In this document: piece after piece, positions 12,929 through 20,760 of the stretch
Layout of the letters: each line of letters begins with the position of its first letter
Numbering within the stretch: the first letter of the stretch is position 1
Assembly: GCA_027035825.1 (NCBI GenBank)
Contig: JALVTX010000173.1
Location: 1-32,997 of the forward strand
Origin: Mariprofundaceae bacterium
GTDB taxonomy: Bacteria; Pseudomonadota; Zetaproteobacteria; Mariprofundales; Mariprofundaceae
Length of the DNA stretch: 32,997 bases
Direction: 5' to 3'
The notes under the pieces: generated by a model
What the model saw: only the letters and a program-made list of their open reading frames with translations
The model's database searches: none
What the model was told of the DNA's origin: nothing
Position numbers and translations under genes: made by a program

Positions 12929-14433
12929 CAGCTGCCGTGCTGTTGTCCTACCAGCAGCGATGGGTGAAGGACCATGCGCCGGTCAAGATTATCGAGAAGA
13001 GCCGGCGCATCGGTTTATCCTATGCCGAGGCGGCGGACGCCGTGCTGCATGCCTCCGCCGAGGCCGGAGCGAACGTCTATTACATCTCCTACGACAAGGA
13101 GATGACCGCCGGATTCATCAACGATTGCGCCACCTGGGCGCGCGCCTTCGACGCGGGCGCGGGCGAGATCGGCGAAAGCGTGATGCCGGATCCCCGGAAC
13201 CCGGATCGCGACATCCTGATCTATCGCATCAATTTCGCATCCGGCCACTCCATCCAGACCTTCAGCTCGAATCCTCGCAACCTGCGCTCCAAGGGGCGCC
13301 CGGGCGAGCGGTTGATCATTGACGAGGCCGCGTTCGTGGATGACATCGAGGAGCTTCTGAAAGCTGCGATGGCCATGACCATGTGGGGCGGCTCCGTGCA
13401 CATCATCAGCACGCACAACGGCGAGGAGAATCCATTCAACATGCTCATCAACGACGTGCGCGCCGGCCGCTACGATTACAGCCTGCATCGCGTCACCCTT
13501 GATGATGCCTTGAGAGACGGGCTTTATCGTCGCATCTGCGAGGTGACGAAGCGCGAGTGGTCGCCCGAGGCCGAGGCCGAGTGGCGCGAGGCGCTGATCC
13601 GCCGCTATCGCCCGAATGAGGACGAGGAGCTTTTCTGCGTGCCGCGCTACGGCGGCGGCGCGTACCTGCCCCGCGCGCTCGTGGAAGCCTGCATGCGCGA
13701 GGCGCCGGTGGTGCGATTCGAGGGCTCGCGCAGCTTCAACATGGCGCCGGAGCCAGTGCGCCGCGCCGAGATGGACGACTGGATCGGGGACGTGTTGCGG
13801 CCACTGTTTGCCTTGTTCGATGCCAGACGCCGGCATGCCTTCGGCATGGACTTCGCGCGTTCCGGCGACATGAGCTGCATCGCGCCGATGGAGATTGGCG
13901 AGACATTGGGGCGTCGCGCGCCCTGCCTGGTCGAAATGCACAACGTGCCCCACAAGCAACAGGAGCAGGTTCTCTTTGCCCTGGTTGACGCGTTGCCTCG
14001 CCTGCATGCCGGCGCGATTGATGCCGGAGGCAATGGCTCCTATATCGCCGAATCGGCGGCCGACAGATACGGCTCCATCATCGAGCAGGTGAAGTTCACC
14101 GAGACCTGGTATCGCGAGAACATGCCGAAGTACAAGGCCGCCTTCGAGGATCGCCTGATCGAGATCCCGCGACACGATGACGTGCTGGAGGATCATCGCG
14201 CCATCCGGCTGGTGCGCGGCGTGCCGCGCGTGCCGGAGGGCAAGACGGACAAGAAAGGGCAGCGGCATGGCGACTCGGCCATTGCGCTCGCGCTGGCCTA
14301 TGCGGCCAGCCAGCAGGATGTGATGCCCATCGAATACCGCGGCATCCCGCGCGATCCGGACGCGCGCGACCCACTGCGGCCGGATCATGCGGATGATGTC
14401 CGTGCCGGCCGTTTCCGGGCCGGAGCGTGGTGA
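12925..14433 (+). CDS. Terminase large subunit (Mu gp28-like)
   Basis: This 502-residue packaging motor has an N-terminal ATPase with a degenerate Walker A (EKSRRIGLS, 24-32) and Walker B (RLIIDEAAF, 129-137), followed by a coupling STHN (162-165). The C-terminal RNase H-like nuclease shows acidic residues D309 (FGMDFARSGD), D366 (GAIDAGGNG) and D450 (HGDSAIALAL). It should pump phage DNA into the prohead and cut host DNA beyond the phage end, as headful-packaging Mu-like phages do. The start overlaps the small subunit stop by four bases. Confidence 0.94.
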   Translation: MTAAVLLSYQQRWVKDHAPVKIIEKSRRIGLSYAEAADAVLHASAEAGANVYYISYDKEMTAGFINDCATWARAFDAGAGEIGESVMPDPRNPDRDILIYRINFASGHSIQTFSSNPRNLRSKGRPGERLIIDEAAFVDDIEELLKAAMAMTMWGGSVHIISTHNGEENPFNMLINDVRAGRYDYSLHRVTLDDALRDGLYRRICEVTKREWSPEAEAEWREALIRRYRPNEDEELFCVPRYGGGAYLPRALVEACMREAPVVRFEGSRSFNMAPEPVRRAEMDDWIGDVLRPLFALFDARRRHAFGMDFARSGDMSCIAPMEIGETLGRRAPCLVEMHNVPHKQQEQVLFALVDALPRLHAGAIDAGGNGSYIAESAADRYGSIIEQVKFTETWYRENMPKYKAAFEDRLIEIPRHDDVLEDHRAIRLVRGVPRVPEGKTDKKGQRHGDSAIALALAYAASQQDVMPIEYRGIPRDPDARDPLRPDHADDVRAGRFRAGAW

Positions 14434-14437
14434 GGCC

Positions 14438-14554
14438 ATGAAATCGATTCTGAGCGCCGTTTGCATGTTCCCGGCACCCAATCCCCGTCCGAGGCGCAAA
14501 CCCCGTATTACCACACAGATCACCCGTGTTAGAAACGAAGGAGGCAGGACATGA
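14438..14554 (+). CDS. Short ORF between terminase and portal
   Basis: A 38-codon frame begins four bases after the terminase stop and ends overlapping the portal ATG (ATGA). The product is basic and Pro-rich. The GAAGGAGG before the portal start is read as its codons. It may exist only to couple portal translation; no family is recognised. Confidence 0.35.
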   Translation: MKSILSAVCMFPAPNPRPRRKPRITTQITRVRNEGGRT

Positions 14555-16125
14555 CCGTGCTGTATGACGCCCGGGGCCGGAAGGTGGAGCTTTCCAGCCT
14601 CCGGAAAGAGGAATCCGCGCCTTCGTTGCGCTCGGTTCGACAGCCGTTTTCAGGGCATCCCTCAGAGGGACTGACGCCCTGGCGCCTGGCCGAAATCCTC
14701 CGGTTGGCGGACGACGGCGATCCATATGCGCAGTGCGAGCTGTTCGAGGACATGGAGGAGAAGGACGCACACCTTTCCAGCGTGCTCGGCATGCGTCGTC
14801 GCGCGGTGGCCGGGCTGGAAATCCGCGTCGAGGCGCCGGATGGCGCGAACCGGCGCGAAAAGAAGGCGGCCGAGCTGGCTGGCGAGATGATGGCCGCGAT
14901 CCCGTCCATGCCCGAAAAGGTGCTGGATATCCTGGACGCCATCGGCAAGGGCTGGTCGGTCTCCGAGATCATCTGGGAAATCGCGCGCGGCGAGGCCGTG
15001 GTGCGCGATCTGCGCTGGCGCGACCCCAAGTGGTTCCGGTTCGATCTGGACTCGCTCTCCGAAATCCGGTTGCGCGATACCGAACACGTCGAGGGCCGGC
15101 CACTGACGCCGTTCAAGTACGTCGCGCACGTGCACAAGGCCAAGGCTGGCCTGCCCGTGCGCGGCGGCATCCTGCGCCCCTGCGCATGGATGTACCTGTT
15201 CAAGAACTACGACATCAAGGACTGGGTCACGTTCGCCGAGGTCTATGGCCAGCCGCTGCGCGTCGGCAAGTATCCGACCACTGCCAGCGAGAAGGAAAAG
15301 GACATCCTGCTCTCCGCCGTGGCCAACCTGGGCACGGACGCCTCCTGCATCATCCCGGAGCAGATGCTGGTCGAGTTCATCGAGGCCGGCGGCAAGTCCG
15401 GCAGCATCGATCTCTACGAGCGCCTGGCGCGCTGGTGCGACGAGCAGATGTCCAAGGCCGTGCTGGGCCAGACCAGCAGCTCGGACGCGATGAGCCACGG
15501 CCTCGGCTCCGGCCAGGCGAACCTGCATGCCGAGGTGCGCGAGGACCTCATCGAGGCCGACGCCCGCCAGCTGGCCGCCACGCTGACCCGCGATCTCGTG
15601 CGCCCGATCGTGGATCTGAACATGGGACCGGTGGATCGCTACCCCGAGGTGCGGATCGTCATCGAGGAGGCCGAGGATCTCGGCGCGCTCGCCGGGAACA
15701 TCGAGCGCCTGGCACGGCTCGGGCTGCCGGTGCCGAAGAGTTGGCTGTACGAAAAGTTCGGCATTCCGGAGCCAAAGCCGGGCGAGGACGTGCTCACCGC
15801 CGCGCCGGGCATGTCCGGGCCGGCCGCGCCGGATGCCGCGCCGGCGGCCAACGCCCAGCAGCCGGGCGCGGAGCAGCCGCACCCCGCCGAAATCCAGGCC
15901 GACCGGCTGGCGCGCGAGGGCGAGCAATACGTGCAGGGTTGGCTGGAACAGTTGCTCCAGATGATGGATGCCGCGCAGTCGCTGGAGGAGCTGCGCGCGA
16001 TGGTGCTGGAGGCCTGGCCGGCGCTCGATCACTCGGGCCTGGCGGATGTCATCGCCCAGGCGCGGATGGCTGCGCACCTGGCCGGCCGGGTGGACGCGCT
16101 GGAAGGCTCCGATGGCGCGCGGTGA
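14551..16125 (+). CDS. Portal protein, DUF935 (Mu gp29-like)
   Basis: This 524-residue protein matches the Mu-type portal family: LTPWRLAEILRLADDGDPYA, FEDMEEKDAHLSSVLGMRRR, then VRDLRWRDPKWFRFD and MYLFKNYDIKDWVTFAEVYG, with the GSGQANLHAEVREDL helix region near residue 320. Twelve copies should form the ring at one head vertex through which DNA passes, and it docks with the terminase. The last 100 residues are Pro/Ala/Gln-rich and end in a helical tail. GAAGGAGG lies upstream of the ATG. It overlaps the MuF gene by 14 bases. Confidence 0.95.
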   Translation: MTVLYDARGRKVELSSLRKEESAPSLRSVRQPFSGHPSEGLTPWRLAEILRLADDGDPYAQCELFEDMEEKDAHLSSVLGMRRRAVAGLEIRVEAPDGANRREKKAAELAGEMMAAIPSMPEKVLDILDAIGKGWSVSEIIWEIARGEAVVRDLRWRDPKWFRFDLDSLSEIRLRDTEHVEGRPLTPFKYVAHVHKAKAGLPVRGGILRPCAWMYLFKNYDIKDWVTFAEVYGQPLRVGKYPTTASEKEKDILLSAVANLGTDASCIIPEQMLVEFIEAGGKSGSIDLYERLARWCDEQMSKAVLGQTSSSDAMSHGLGSGQANLHAEVREDLIEADARQLAATLTRDLVRPIVDLNMGPVDRYPEVRIVIEEAEDLGALAGNIERLARLGLPVPKSWLYEKFGIPEPKPGEDVLTAAPGMSGPAAPDAAPAANAQQPGAEQPHPAEIQADRLAREGEQYVQGWLEQLLQMMDAAQSLEELRAMVLEAWPALDHSGLADVIAQARMAAHLAGRVDALEGSDGAR

Positions 16126-17365
16126 GCTGAGCGGCCGGGCCACGCTGGATCGCGCGCGGCTGCCGTTTGCCGGGCAGATTGCGTTCTTCCGGGCCAAGCT
16201 GGGGAATCTGGTCCCCACCGCCCGTTGGGATGATCTCTGGAAGTCGGCGCACGATTCGGCCTTTATGGTGGCCGGCGCGGCCAAGGCCGACCTGCTGGCC
16301 GATCTCGCCGCGGCGGTGGATCGGGCAATTTCCGAGGGCGCGGGGCTGGAAGCCTTCCGCAAGGATTTCGAGGCGGCGGTCAAGAAGCACGACTGGCATG
16401 GCTGGACCGGCGAGGGCTCCGCGAAGGGGCGGGCCTGGCGCACGCGCATTATCTACCAGACCAACTTGCTCACCAGCTACAACGCCGGCCGGTTCGCGCA
16501 GCTGAAGGCCGCCGGCTTTCGTTACTGGATCTATCGCCACAACGACAGCGTCCGCCATCCCCGCCCGCAACACGTGGCGTGGAGCGGGCTGACGCTGCCG
16601 CCGGATCACCCCTTCTGGCGCACGCACTACCCGCCCAACGGCTGGCTCTGCCATTGCTATGTCATCGGAACGAACAACCCCGAGCGCGCCCGCCGGCTCG
16701 GCGCGGATCCGGACAAGCAACCGCCGGACGGTTGGGATGCCATCGACGCGAAGACCGGCGAGCCTGTCGGCATCGACAAGGGCTGGGGCTATGCGCCCGG
16801 CGCGTCGGTGGCGGATCGCGTTTCGGCGCTGGCGCCGAAGCTGGGGCGCTTGCCGGCCCGCCTGGTGAGCGACTGGCTGGCGGCCTCCACGCCGGCGTTG
16901 CGCGAAGCTTGGCGCGGGTTCGTGGACGAGGTGCTGGCCGACCCGGTGCCGCGCGGCCGGATGGCCATGCTGGGGGCGATGAGCCTTGAGGACATGGCCT
17001 TCCTCGATGCGCAGGGACGCCCGCCGGCGCGGGCCGATCTCACCATCGAGGACAGACTGCTCGTGGGCAAGAAGGCGCGGCGGCACGAACAGGCCGGCGA
17101 CGCGCTCTCGCCCGAGGAATGGCGTGCGCTGGCCGAGTATCTGAACGCGCCCGAGGCCGTGCTCTTTGACCGCGAAACGGGCAACCTGCTCTATGTCTTC
17201 CCGGCCGCCGACGGCCGCAAGGGCAAGATCGTCGTGAATCCGGACTTCTGGCACAAGCCGACGAAGCAGTCGCTGGCGTCGGTGCGCACGGTGTTCAAGC
17301 TGGGAGCAGATGCGTTGATGAATCCAAACCGGTATGCGGTGATTCGCGGGGAGGTAAGAAAGTGA
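16112..17365 (+). CDS. MuF head morphogenesis protein with C-terminal extra domain
   Basis: This 417-residue protein has a MuF (SPP1 gp7-like) domain at about residues 60-190, ending in the hallmark THYPPNGWLCHCYV with Cys180 and Cys182. MuF proteins attach to the portal and are packaged in small numbers. From about 295 a second domain follows (LSPEEWRALAEYLNAPEAVL, GNLLYVFPAADGRKGKIVVN), which resembles the PBECR-type nuclease-like domains fused to MuF in temperate phages. If so, it may be a toxin or nuclease delivered with the DNA. The MuF call is firm; the C-terminal call rests on pattern memory. Confidence 0.9.
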   Translation: MARGELSGRATLDRARLPFAGQIAFFRAKLGNLVPTARWDDLWKSAHDSAFMVAGAAKADLLADLAAAVDRAISEGAGLEAFRKDFEAAVKKHDWHGWTGEGSAKGRAWRTRIIYQTNLLTSYNAGRFAQLKAAGFRYWIYRHNDSVRHPRPQHVAWSGLTLPPDHPFWRTHYPPNGWLCHCYVIGTNNPERARRLGADPDKQPPDGWDAIDAKTGEPVGIDKGWGYAPGASVADRVSALAPKLGRLPARLVSDWLAASTPALREAWRGFVDEVLADPVPRGRMAMLGAMSLEDMAFLDAQGRPPARADLTIEDRLLVGKKARRHEQAGDALSPEEWRALAEYLNAPEAVLFDRETGNLLYVFPAADGRKGKIVVNPDFWHKPTKQSLASVRTVFKLGADALMNPNRYAVIRGEVRK

Positions 17366-17490
17366 GCCGGCGGACGGGTGGGCGGCCGTTCCACCATCAG
17401 CGATCCCTTGCGGGGTACGCCCTACCGGACGCCTTTCCGGAAGTCGCCCGCCGGCTGGATGCCGCGAGCATAGACCATGATTCGCGTTGA
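17362..17490 (+). CDS. Short ORF between MuF and gpG genes
   Basis: This 42-codon frame starts with GTG overlapping the MuF stop (GTGA), seven bases behind a strong GGGGAGG site, and overlaps the next gene by 14 bases. The product (with GYALPDAFPEVARRLDAASI) is unrecognised. The good ribosome site has no other gene to serve, since gpG starts more than 110 bases later. Confidence 0.5.
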   Translation: MSRRTGGRPFHHQRSLAGYALPDAFPEVARRLDAASIDHDSR

Positions 17491-17944
17491 GGTCAAATCC
17501 GGGCAGGCGCGGGCGGCGCTGCGCCGCATGCTCGCCGAGCTGGAGAACCCGGCGTCCGCCCTCTCGGAGATCGGCAACATGCTGATTGCCAGCACCAAGC
17601 AGCGCTTCGAGACCAAGCGCGCGCCGGACGGCTCGCCCTGGGCGCCGCTCTCGCCCGTCACCGTGGCGCGCAAGGGCGACGACAACATCCTGGTCAGGGA
17701 AGGCAATCTGTCCGGTCAATTCGCCCATGAGGTGTCCGGCAATCGGCTTGTGTGGGGGTCAACGCTGCACTATGCCGCCACGCACCAGTTCGGCGCCAGG
17801 CAGGGCGCCTACGGCAAGACCCGGCGCGGCGCGCCCATCCCCTGGGGCGACATCCCCGCCCGGCCCTTCCTCGGCCTCTCGCCCGAGGACGAGGCGGACA
17901 TCGCCGCCATCATCACCGAGCACATCGAGCGTGCATTGCGATAG
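17477..17944 (+). CDS. Virion morphogenesis protein (Mu gpG-like)
   Basis: This 155-residue protein matches the phage virion morphogenesis family: LSEIGNMLIASTKQRFETKR, APDGSPWAPLSPVTVARKG, LHYAATHQFGA and the end PWGDIPARPFLGLSPEDEAD. In Mu, gpG acts in joining tails to heads. It follows MuF as in Mu and is followed by a terminator, so it closes the first late block. No separate promoter is seen. Confidence 0.92.
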   Translation: MIRVEVKSGQARAALRRMLAELENPASALSEIGNMLIASTKQRFETKRAPDGSPWAPLSPVTVARKGDDNILVREGNLSGQFAHEVSGNRLVWGSTLHYAATHQFGARQGAYGKTRRGAPIPWGDIPARPFLGLSPEDEADIAAIITEHIERALR

Positions 17945-17980
17945 CCGCAACACCCTTTTTCTGCACAACATCGCCCATGA

Positions 17981-18012
17981 ACCGCCGGAAACCCTTCCGG
18001 CGGTTTCTTTTT
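17981..18012 (+). terminator. Rho-independent terminator before the protease gene
   Basis: The stem ACCGCCGGAA / TTCCGGCGGT around the loop ACCC is followed by TTTCTTTTT. The ten-base stem is identical to that at 9945-9976. It separates the packaging genes from the protease and capsid genes, so either capsid genes have their own promoter or late transcription is antiterminated. Confidence 0.85.
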
Positions 18013-18035
18013 GGGCGGGCGGCAGGTTACCGCCT

Positions 18036-19109
18036 ATGCGTTGGATTCACCCCTTCCGCAAGACGGAAACCATCGGCGCCGGCATCGTGGTTTGCCAGGT
18101 GGACGCGGGTCTTGATGGCCTGCGCCAGCGCGTGCACCTGATTCCGGTGGACAAGGACGGCATGGTGCGCGGCATCGATGGCCGGAGCTGGAAGTTCAAC
18201 GGCGAGAAGGTGCTGAACCACGCGCGCAAGTATCCCGTCAAGTTCCCCGGCGATTATTTCCATGCCTCGATCAACGCCGCCGAAACGGGCGCGGATGCGC
18301 CCGCGTCTGGCTGGATCGATCCGGCCTCGCTGACGGTCGAGGAAGACGGTCTCTGGGGCGAGGTCGAATGGACCGAGCGCGCGGCCAACGCCATCCGCGA
18401 GAAGGAATACCGCTACATCTCCCCCGTCTTCCTGGCTGATCGCAAGACGGGCGAAATCCTTGCGTTCAAGGGCTTCGGCCTGACGCACTACCCGAACCTC
18501 GGCGATCTCGCGCCGGTGGTGAACATGCAAATGGAGGAATCTGCTATGGAAGAACTGCTGGAGCGCCTGCGGCGCATCCTGAACCTGCCCGAGCTGGCGA
18601 CGGCGGACGACGTGATCGCCGAGCTTCAGAAGGCCATCGACATCTTGCGCGGCCAGGCTGGCGAGGCGCAGGCCAACGCGCGGCTGCCCGAGCTGGCGGA
18701 GGCCGTGGCCGGCTGCATCGAGGAGAACGCCCAGGACAATCCCGGCGCGAATCCCGAGGACTTCGTGCCCCGCGTCGAGTTTGACCGGTTGCGCGAGGAG
18801 CTGAACCAGGTGCTGGCGGAGCGCGAGAACGCGCGCGTGCAGGCCGCCGTGAACGAAGCCCTGGAAAAGGGAGTTATCGCGCCGGCCTCGCGCGAATGGG
18901 CCGAGGACTACTGCCGGAAGGACGCCGAGGGATTTGCCCGGTTCGTCGCCAACGCCCAGCCCGTCGTGCCGCTGGGTGAGGAGCTGAACGGCCAGGCCGG
19001 CGATGCGGGCGCCTCCGGCGCGCTCACCGCCGACGAGGTGGCCATCTGCGAGCAGCTGGGCATCACCGCGGAGCAGTATCTGCAAACCAAGAAAGGCAAG
19101 GAGGAATAA
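18036..19109 (+). CDS. Prohead protease with scaffold tail (Mu gpI-like)
   Basis: This 357-residue protein should be a Mu gpI-type prohead protease, with the phrases GIDGRSWKFNGEKVLNHARK, YPVKFPGDYFHASINA and YRYISPVFLADRKTGEILAF typical of this family (about 45-160). From residue 171 it continues as a helical, Glu/Ala-rich scaffold region. In Mu the scaffold is also made alone from an internal start, and the same is seen here at 18546. The protease should process scaffold and capsid in the prohead and then destroy itself. No ribosome site is obvious before ATG 18036; it lies 24 bases after the terminator. Confidence 0.9.
   Translation: MRWIHPFRKTETIGAGIVVCQVDAGLDGLRQRVHLIPVDKDGMVRGIDGRSWKFNGEKVLNHARKYPVKFPGDYFHASINAAETGADAPASGWIDPASLTVEEDGLWGEVEWTERAANAIREKEYRYISPVFLADRKTGEILAFKGFGLTHYPNLGDLAPVVNMQMEESAMEELLERLRRILNLPELATADDVIAELQKAIDILRGQAGEAQANARLPELAEAVAGCIEENAQDNPGANPEDFVPRVEFDRLREELNQVLAERENARVQAAVNEALEKGVIAPASREWAEDYCRKDAEGFARFVANAQPVVPLGEELNGQAGDAGASGALTADEVAICEQLGITAEQYLQTKKGKEE
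18546..19109 (+). CDS. Scaffold protein from internal start (Mu gpZ-like)
   Basis: Within the protease gene and in the same frame, ATG 18546 has GGAGG eight bases upstream (18533-18537), better than the site of the full-length gene. The product would be 187 residues, mostly helical (MEELLERLRRILNLPELATA at its start), matching the size and character of capsid scaffolds. In Mu, lambda and relatives the scaffold is made exactly this way from a nested gene. It should guide capsid assembly and then be cleaved out. Confidence 0.8.
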   Translation: MEELLERLRRILNLPELATADDVIAELQKAIDILRGQAGEAQANARLPELAEAVAGCIEENAQDNPGANPEDFVPRVEFDRLREELNQVLAERENARVQAAVNEALEKGVIAPASREWAEDYCRKDAEGFARFVANAQPVVPLGEELNGQAGDAGASGALTADEVAICEQLGITAEQYLQTKKGKEE

Positions 19110-19112
19110 GTC

Positions 19113-19511
19113 ATGCCACTGACCAATGATCGCAACACGCCGGAGCGCGACGGCACGCTCGTTTCGCTGCCGGTGGAAGCAGGCGCCGTTATCCATGCTG
19201 GCGGCATGGTGGCTGTGAATGCCGCCGGCAATGCCGTGCCGGCCGCCGATACGGCCGGGCTCACCGTGATGGGCCGGGCCGAGCAGGCCGTGGACAACAC
19301 GGGCGGCGCGGCGGGGGCGGCGGCCATCACCGTCAAGCGCGGCGTGTTCCAGTATGGGAATTCGGGGGCGAGCGCGCTGACCGCCGCCGATGTCGGCCAG
19401 GTGGCGCACGTGGCCGATGACGCCACGGTCGCCAAGACCACCACCAACTCGATCGTCGCGGGCAAGGTGCTCGGCGTGGACGCGACCGGCGTCTGGGTCG
19501 AGATCCGCTAA
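19113..19511 (+). CDS. Capsid decoration-like protein
   Basis: This 132-residue protein, rich in Ala, Gly, Val and Thr, has the beta-rich look of head decoration or DUF2190-like proteins (LPVEAGAVIHAGGMVAVNAA; GKVLGVDATGVWVEIR). It lies between the scaffold and the major capsid genes with GGAGG upstream, the usual place of a stabilising capsid surface protein. The role is inferred from position and composition. Confidence 0.7.
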   Translation: MPLTNDRNTPERDGTLVSLPVEAGAVIHAGGMVAVNAAGNAVPAADTAGLTVMGRAEQAVDNTGGAAGAAAITVKRGVFQYGNSGASALTAADVGQVAHVADDATVAKTTTNSIVAGKVLGVDATGVWVEIR

Positions 19512-19532
19512 CAACAGAAGAGGAGAGACAAC

Positions 19533-20441
19533 ATGATTGTGAATGCAGCAACACTCCGGGCCGCGCAGACCGGCTTCCAGACGCTGTTCCAGAACGCGTT
19601 CGACAATGTCGCCCGGCGCTACCAGATCGTGGCGATGGAGACGCGGAGCCAGACCAGCGCCAACGACTACAAGTGGCTGGGACAACTGCCCGGCATCCGC
19701 AAGTGGGTCGGCGACAAGGTGGTCCACAACCTGACGGCGCACGGCTACTACCTGCCGAACGAGGACTTCGAGCTGACGGTCGGCGTTGACCGCAATGACA
19801 TCGAGGACGATCAGCTCGGCGTCTATGATCCGAAGTTCAAGATGATCGGCGATGCCGCCGGTCGCCACCCGGACGAGCTGGTCTGGCAGGCGCTGGTGGA
19901 CGGCCTGACCAGCGGCCAGGGCTTCGATGGGGTCAACTTCTTCAGCACGGCGCATCCGACCGATGGCGTGGATCCCGGCAACGGCACCTATGCCAACCGG
20001 CCGGCCGTGCTGGGCACGGGCGAGGTCTGGTTCCTGATGGACGATTCCCGTCCCGTGAAGCCGATGATCTTCCAGACCCGCAAGCCGTACACCTTCGTCT
20101 CGATGGTGGATCCGCAGTCGCCGGATGTGTTCATGCGCCGGACGTTCCACTACGGCGTCGAGGCGCGCGTGGCCGTGGGCTACGGCCTGCCGCAGCTGAT
20201 TTACGCCAGCCGCGAGCCGCTGAACGCCACGAGCTACGCCGCCGCCCGGCTGGCGATGGCCAACCTCAAGCGCCCGGACGGCTCGCCGCTCGGCATCCGG
20301 CCGACGACGCTGGTGGTCGGCGAGGGCAACTTCGAGGCCGCGAACGTGCTGCTCACCAACGATCGGGACGTGAACGGCGCCACCAACACCTGGAAGGGCA
20401 CGGCGAAGCTCGAAGTGGTCGAGTATCTGACCGGCAAGTAA
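19533..20441 (+). CDS. Major capsid protein (Mu gpT-like)
   Basis: This 302-residue protein matches the Mu major head subunit: TLRAAQTGFQTLFQNAFDNV at the start, DYKWLGQLPGIRKWVGDKVV, FELTVGVDRNDIEDDQLGVY and, near the end, IRPTTLVVGEGNFEAANVLL. It forms the icosahedral shell with an HK97-type fold. A GAGGAGA site precedes the ATG. A GC-rich hairpin without T-run follows the gene, possibly protecting the abundant mRNA. Confidence 0.95.
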   Translation: MIVNAATLRAAQTGFQTLFQNAFDNVARRYQIVAMETRSQTSANDYKWLGQLPGIRKWVGDKVVHNLTAHGYYLPNEDFELTVGVDRNDIEDDQLGVYDPKFKMIGDAAGRHPDELVWQALVDGLTSGQGFDGVNFFSTAHPTDGVDPGNGTYANRPAVLGTGEVWFLMDDSRPVKPMIFQTRKPYTFVSMVDPQSPDVFMRRTFHYGVEARVAVGYGLPQLIYASREPLNATSYAAARLAMANLKRPDGSPLGIRPTTLVVGEGNFEAANVLLTNDRDVNGATNTWKGTAKLEVVEYLTGK

Positions 20442-20447
20442 GGGGTC

Positions 20448-20471
20448 GGCGGGGCGGTTCTCCGCCCCGCC
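20448..20471 (+). other. GC-rich hairpin after the capsid gene
   Basis: GGCGGGGCGG pairs perfectly with CCGCCCCGCC around the loop TTCT, just after the capsid stop codon. No T-run follows, so it is not a classical terminator. mRNA stabilisation or partial termination is likely. Confidence 0.6.
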
Positions 20472-20515
20472 CTTCCCGCCCAACCATTGCATGATCTGAA
20501 ACAAGGAGAATCGAT

Positions 20516-20710
20516 ATGGCAATCAGGATTTTTGTCGAACCCCACAACGGCCTGTCGCTGCCCGGCGTCGGCCATCTGGCGCACGGCGAGCACGAGGTGG
20601 ATCTCGCCGAGGCTGACCTGAAGGGCGCCGAGGGCGTGCGCGTGATCAAGTCGAAGAAGCAGAGTGCGAAGTCCGGCCAGGGCGCCGGCGGCGGCCAGGC
20701 CCAAGGCTGA
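20516..20710 (+). CDS. Small phage protein downstream of capsid
   Basis: A 64-residue protein with AAGGAGA before its ATG. The first half (IRIFVEPHNGLSLPGVGHLA) is beta-like; the tail is a Lys/Gly/Gln-rich flexible segment. Small genes of this kind follow the capsid gene in Mu-like phages, but the role is unknown. It is flanked on both sides by ten-base-pair GC hairpins. Confidence 0.7.
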   Translation: MAIRIFVEPHNGLSLPGVGHLAHGEHEVDLAEADLKGAEGVRVIKSKKQSAKSGQGAGGGQAQG

Positions 20711-20719
20711 GGGAGGAAG

Positions 20720-20743
20720 GGCGGGCCGCCAAAGCGGCCCGCC
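20720..20743 (+). other. Second GC-rich hairpin
   Basis: GGCGGGCCGC pairs perfectly with GCGGCCCGCC around the loop CAAA. It is followed by GCTTTC, with too few T for a strong terminator. It sits 17 bases before the GTG of the next gene and could lower its translation or weaken transcription. Confidence 0.55.
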
Positions 20744-20760
20744 GCTTTCGGTGACGGAAC

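Noticed and set aside
17586..18035. Upstream extension of the protease frame
   Set aside because: It overlaps the gpG gene and runs through the terminator hairpin; the family starts near MRWIHPF at 18036.
18027..20522. 831-codon leftward open frame opposite protease and capsid genes
   Set aside because: Covers three well-identified genes on the plus strand; composition (His, Arg, Gly, Leu) is that of an antisense shadow in GC-rich DNA.
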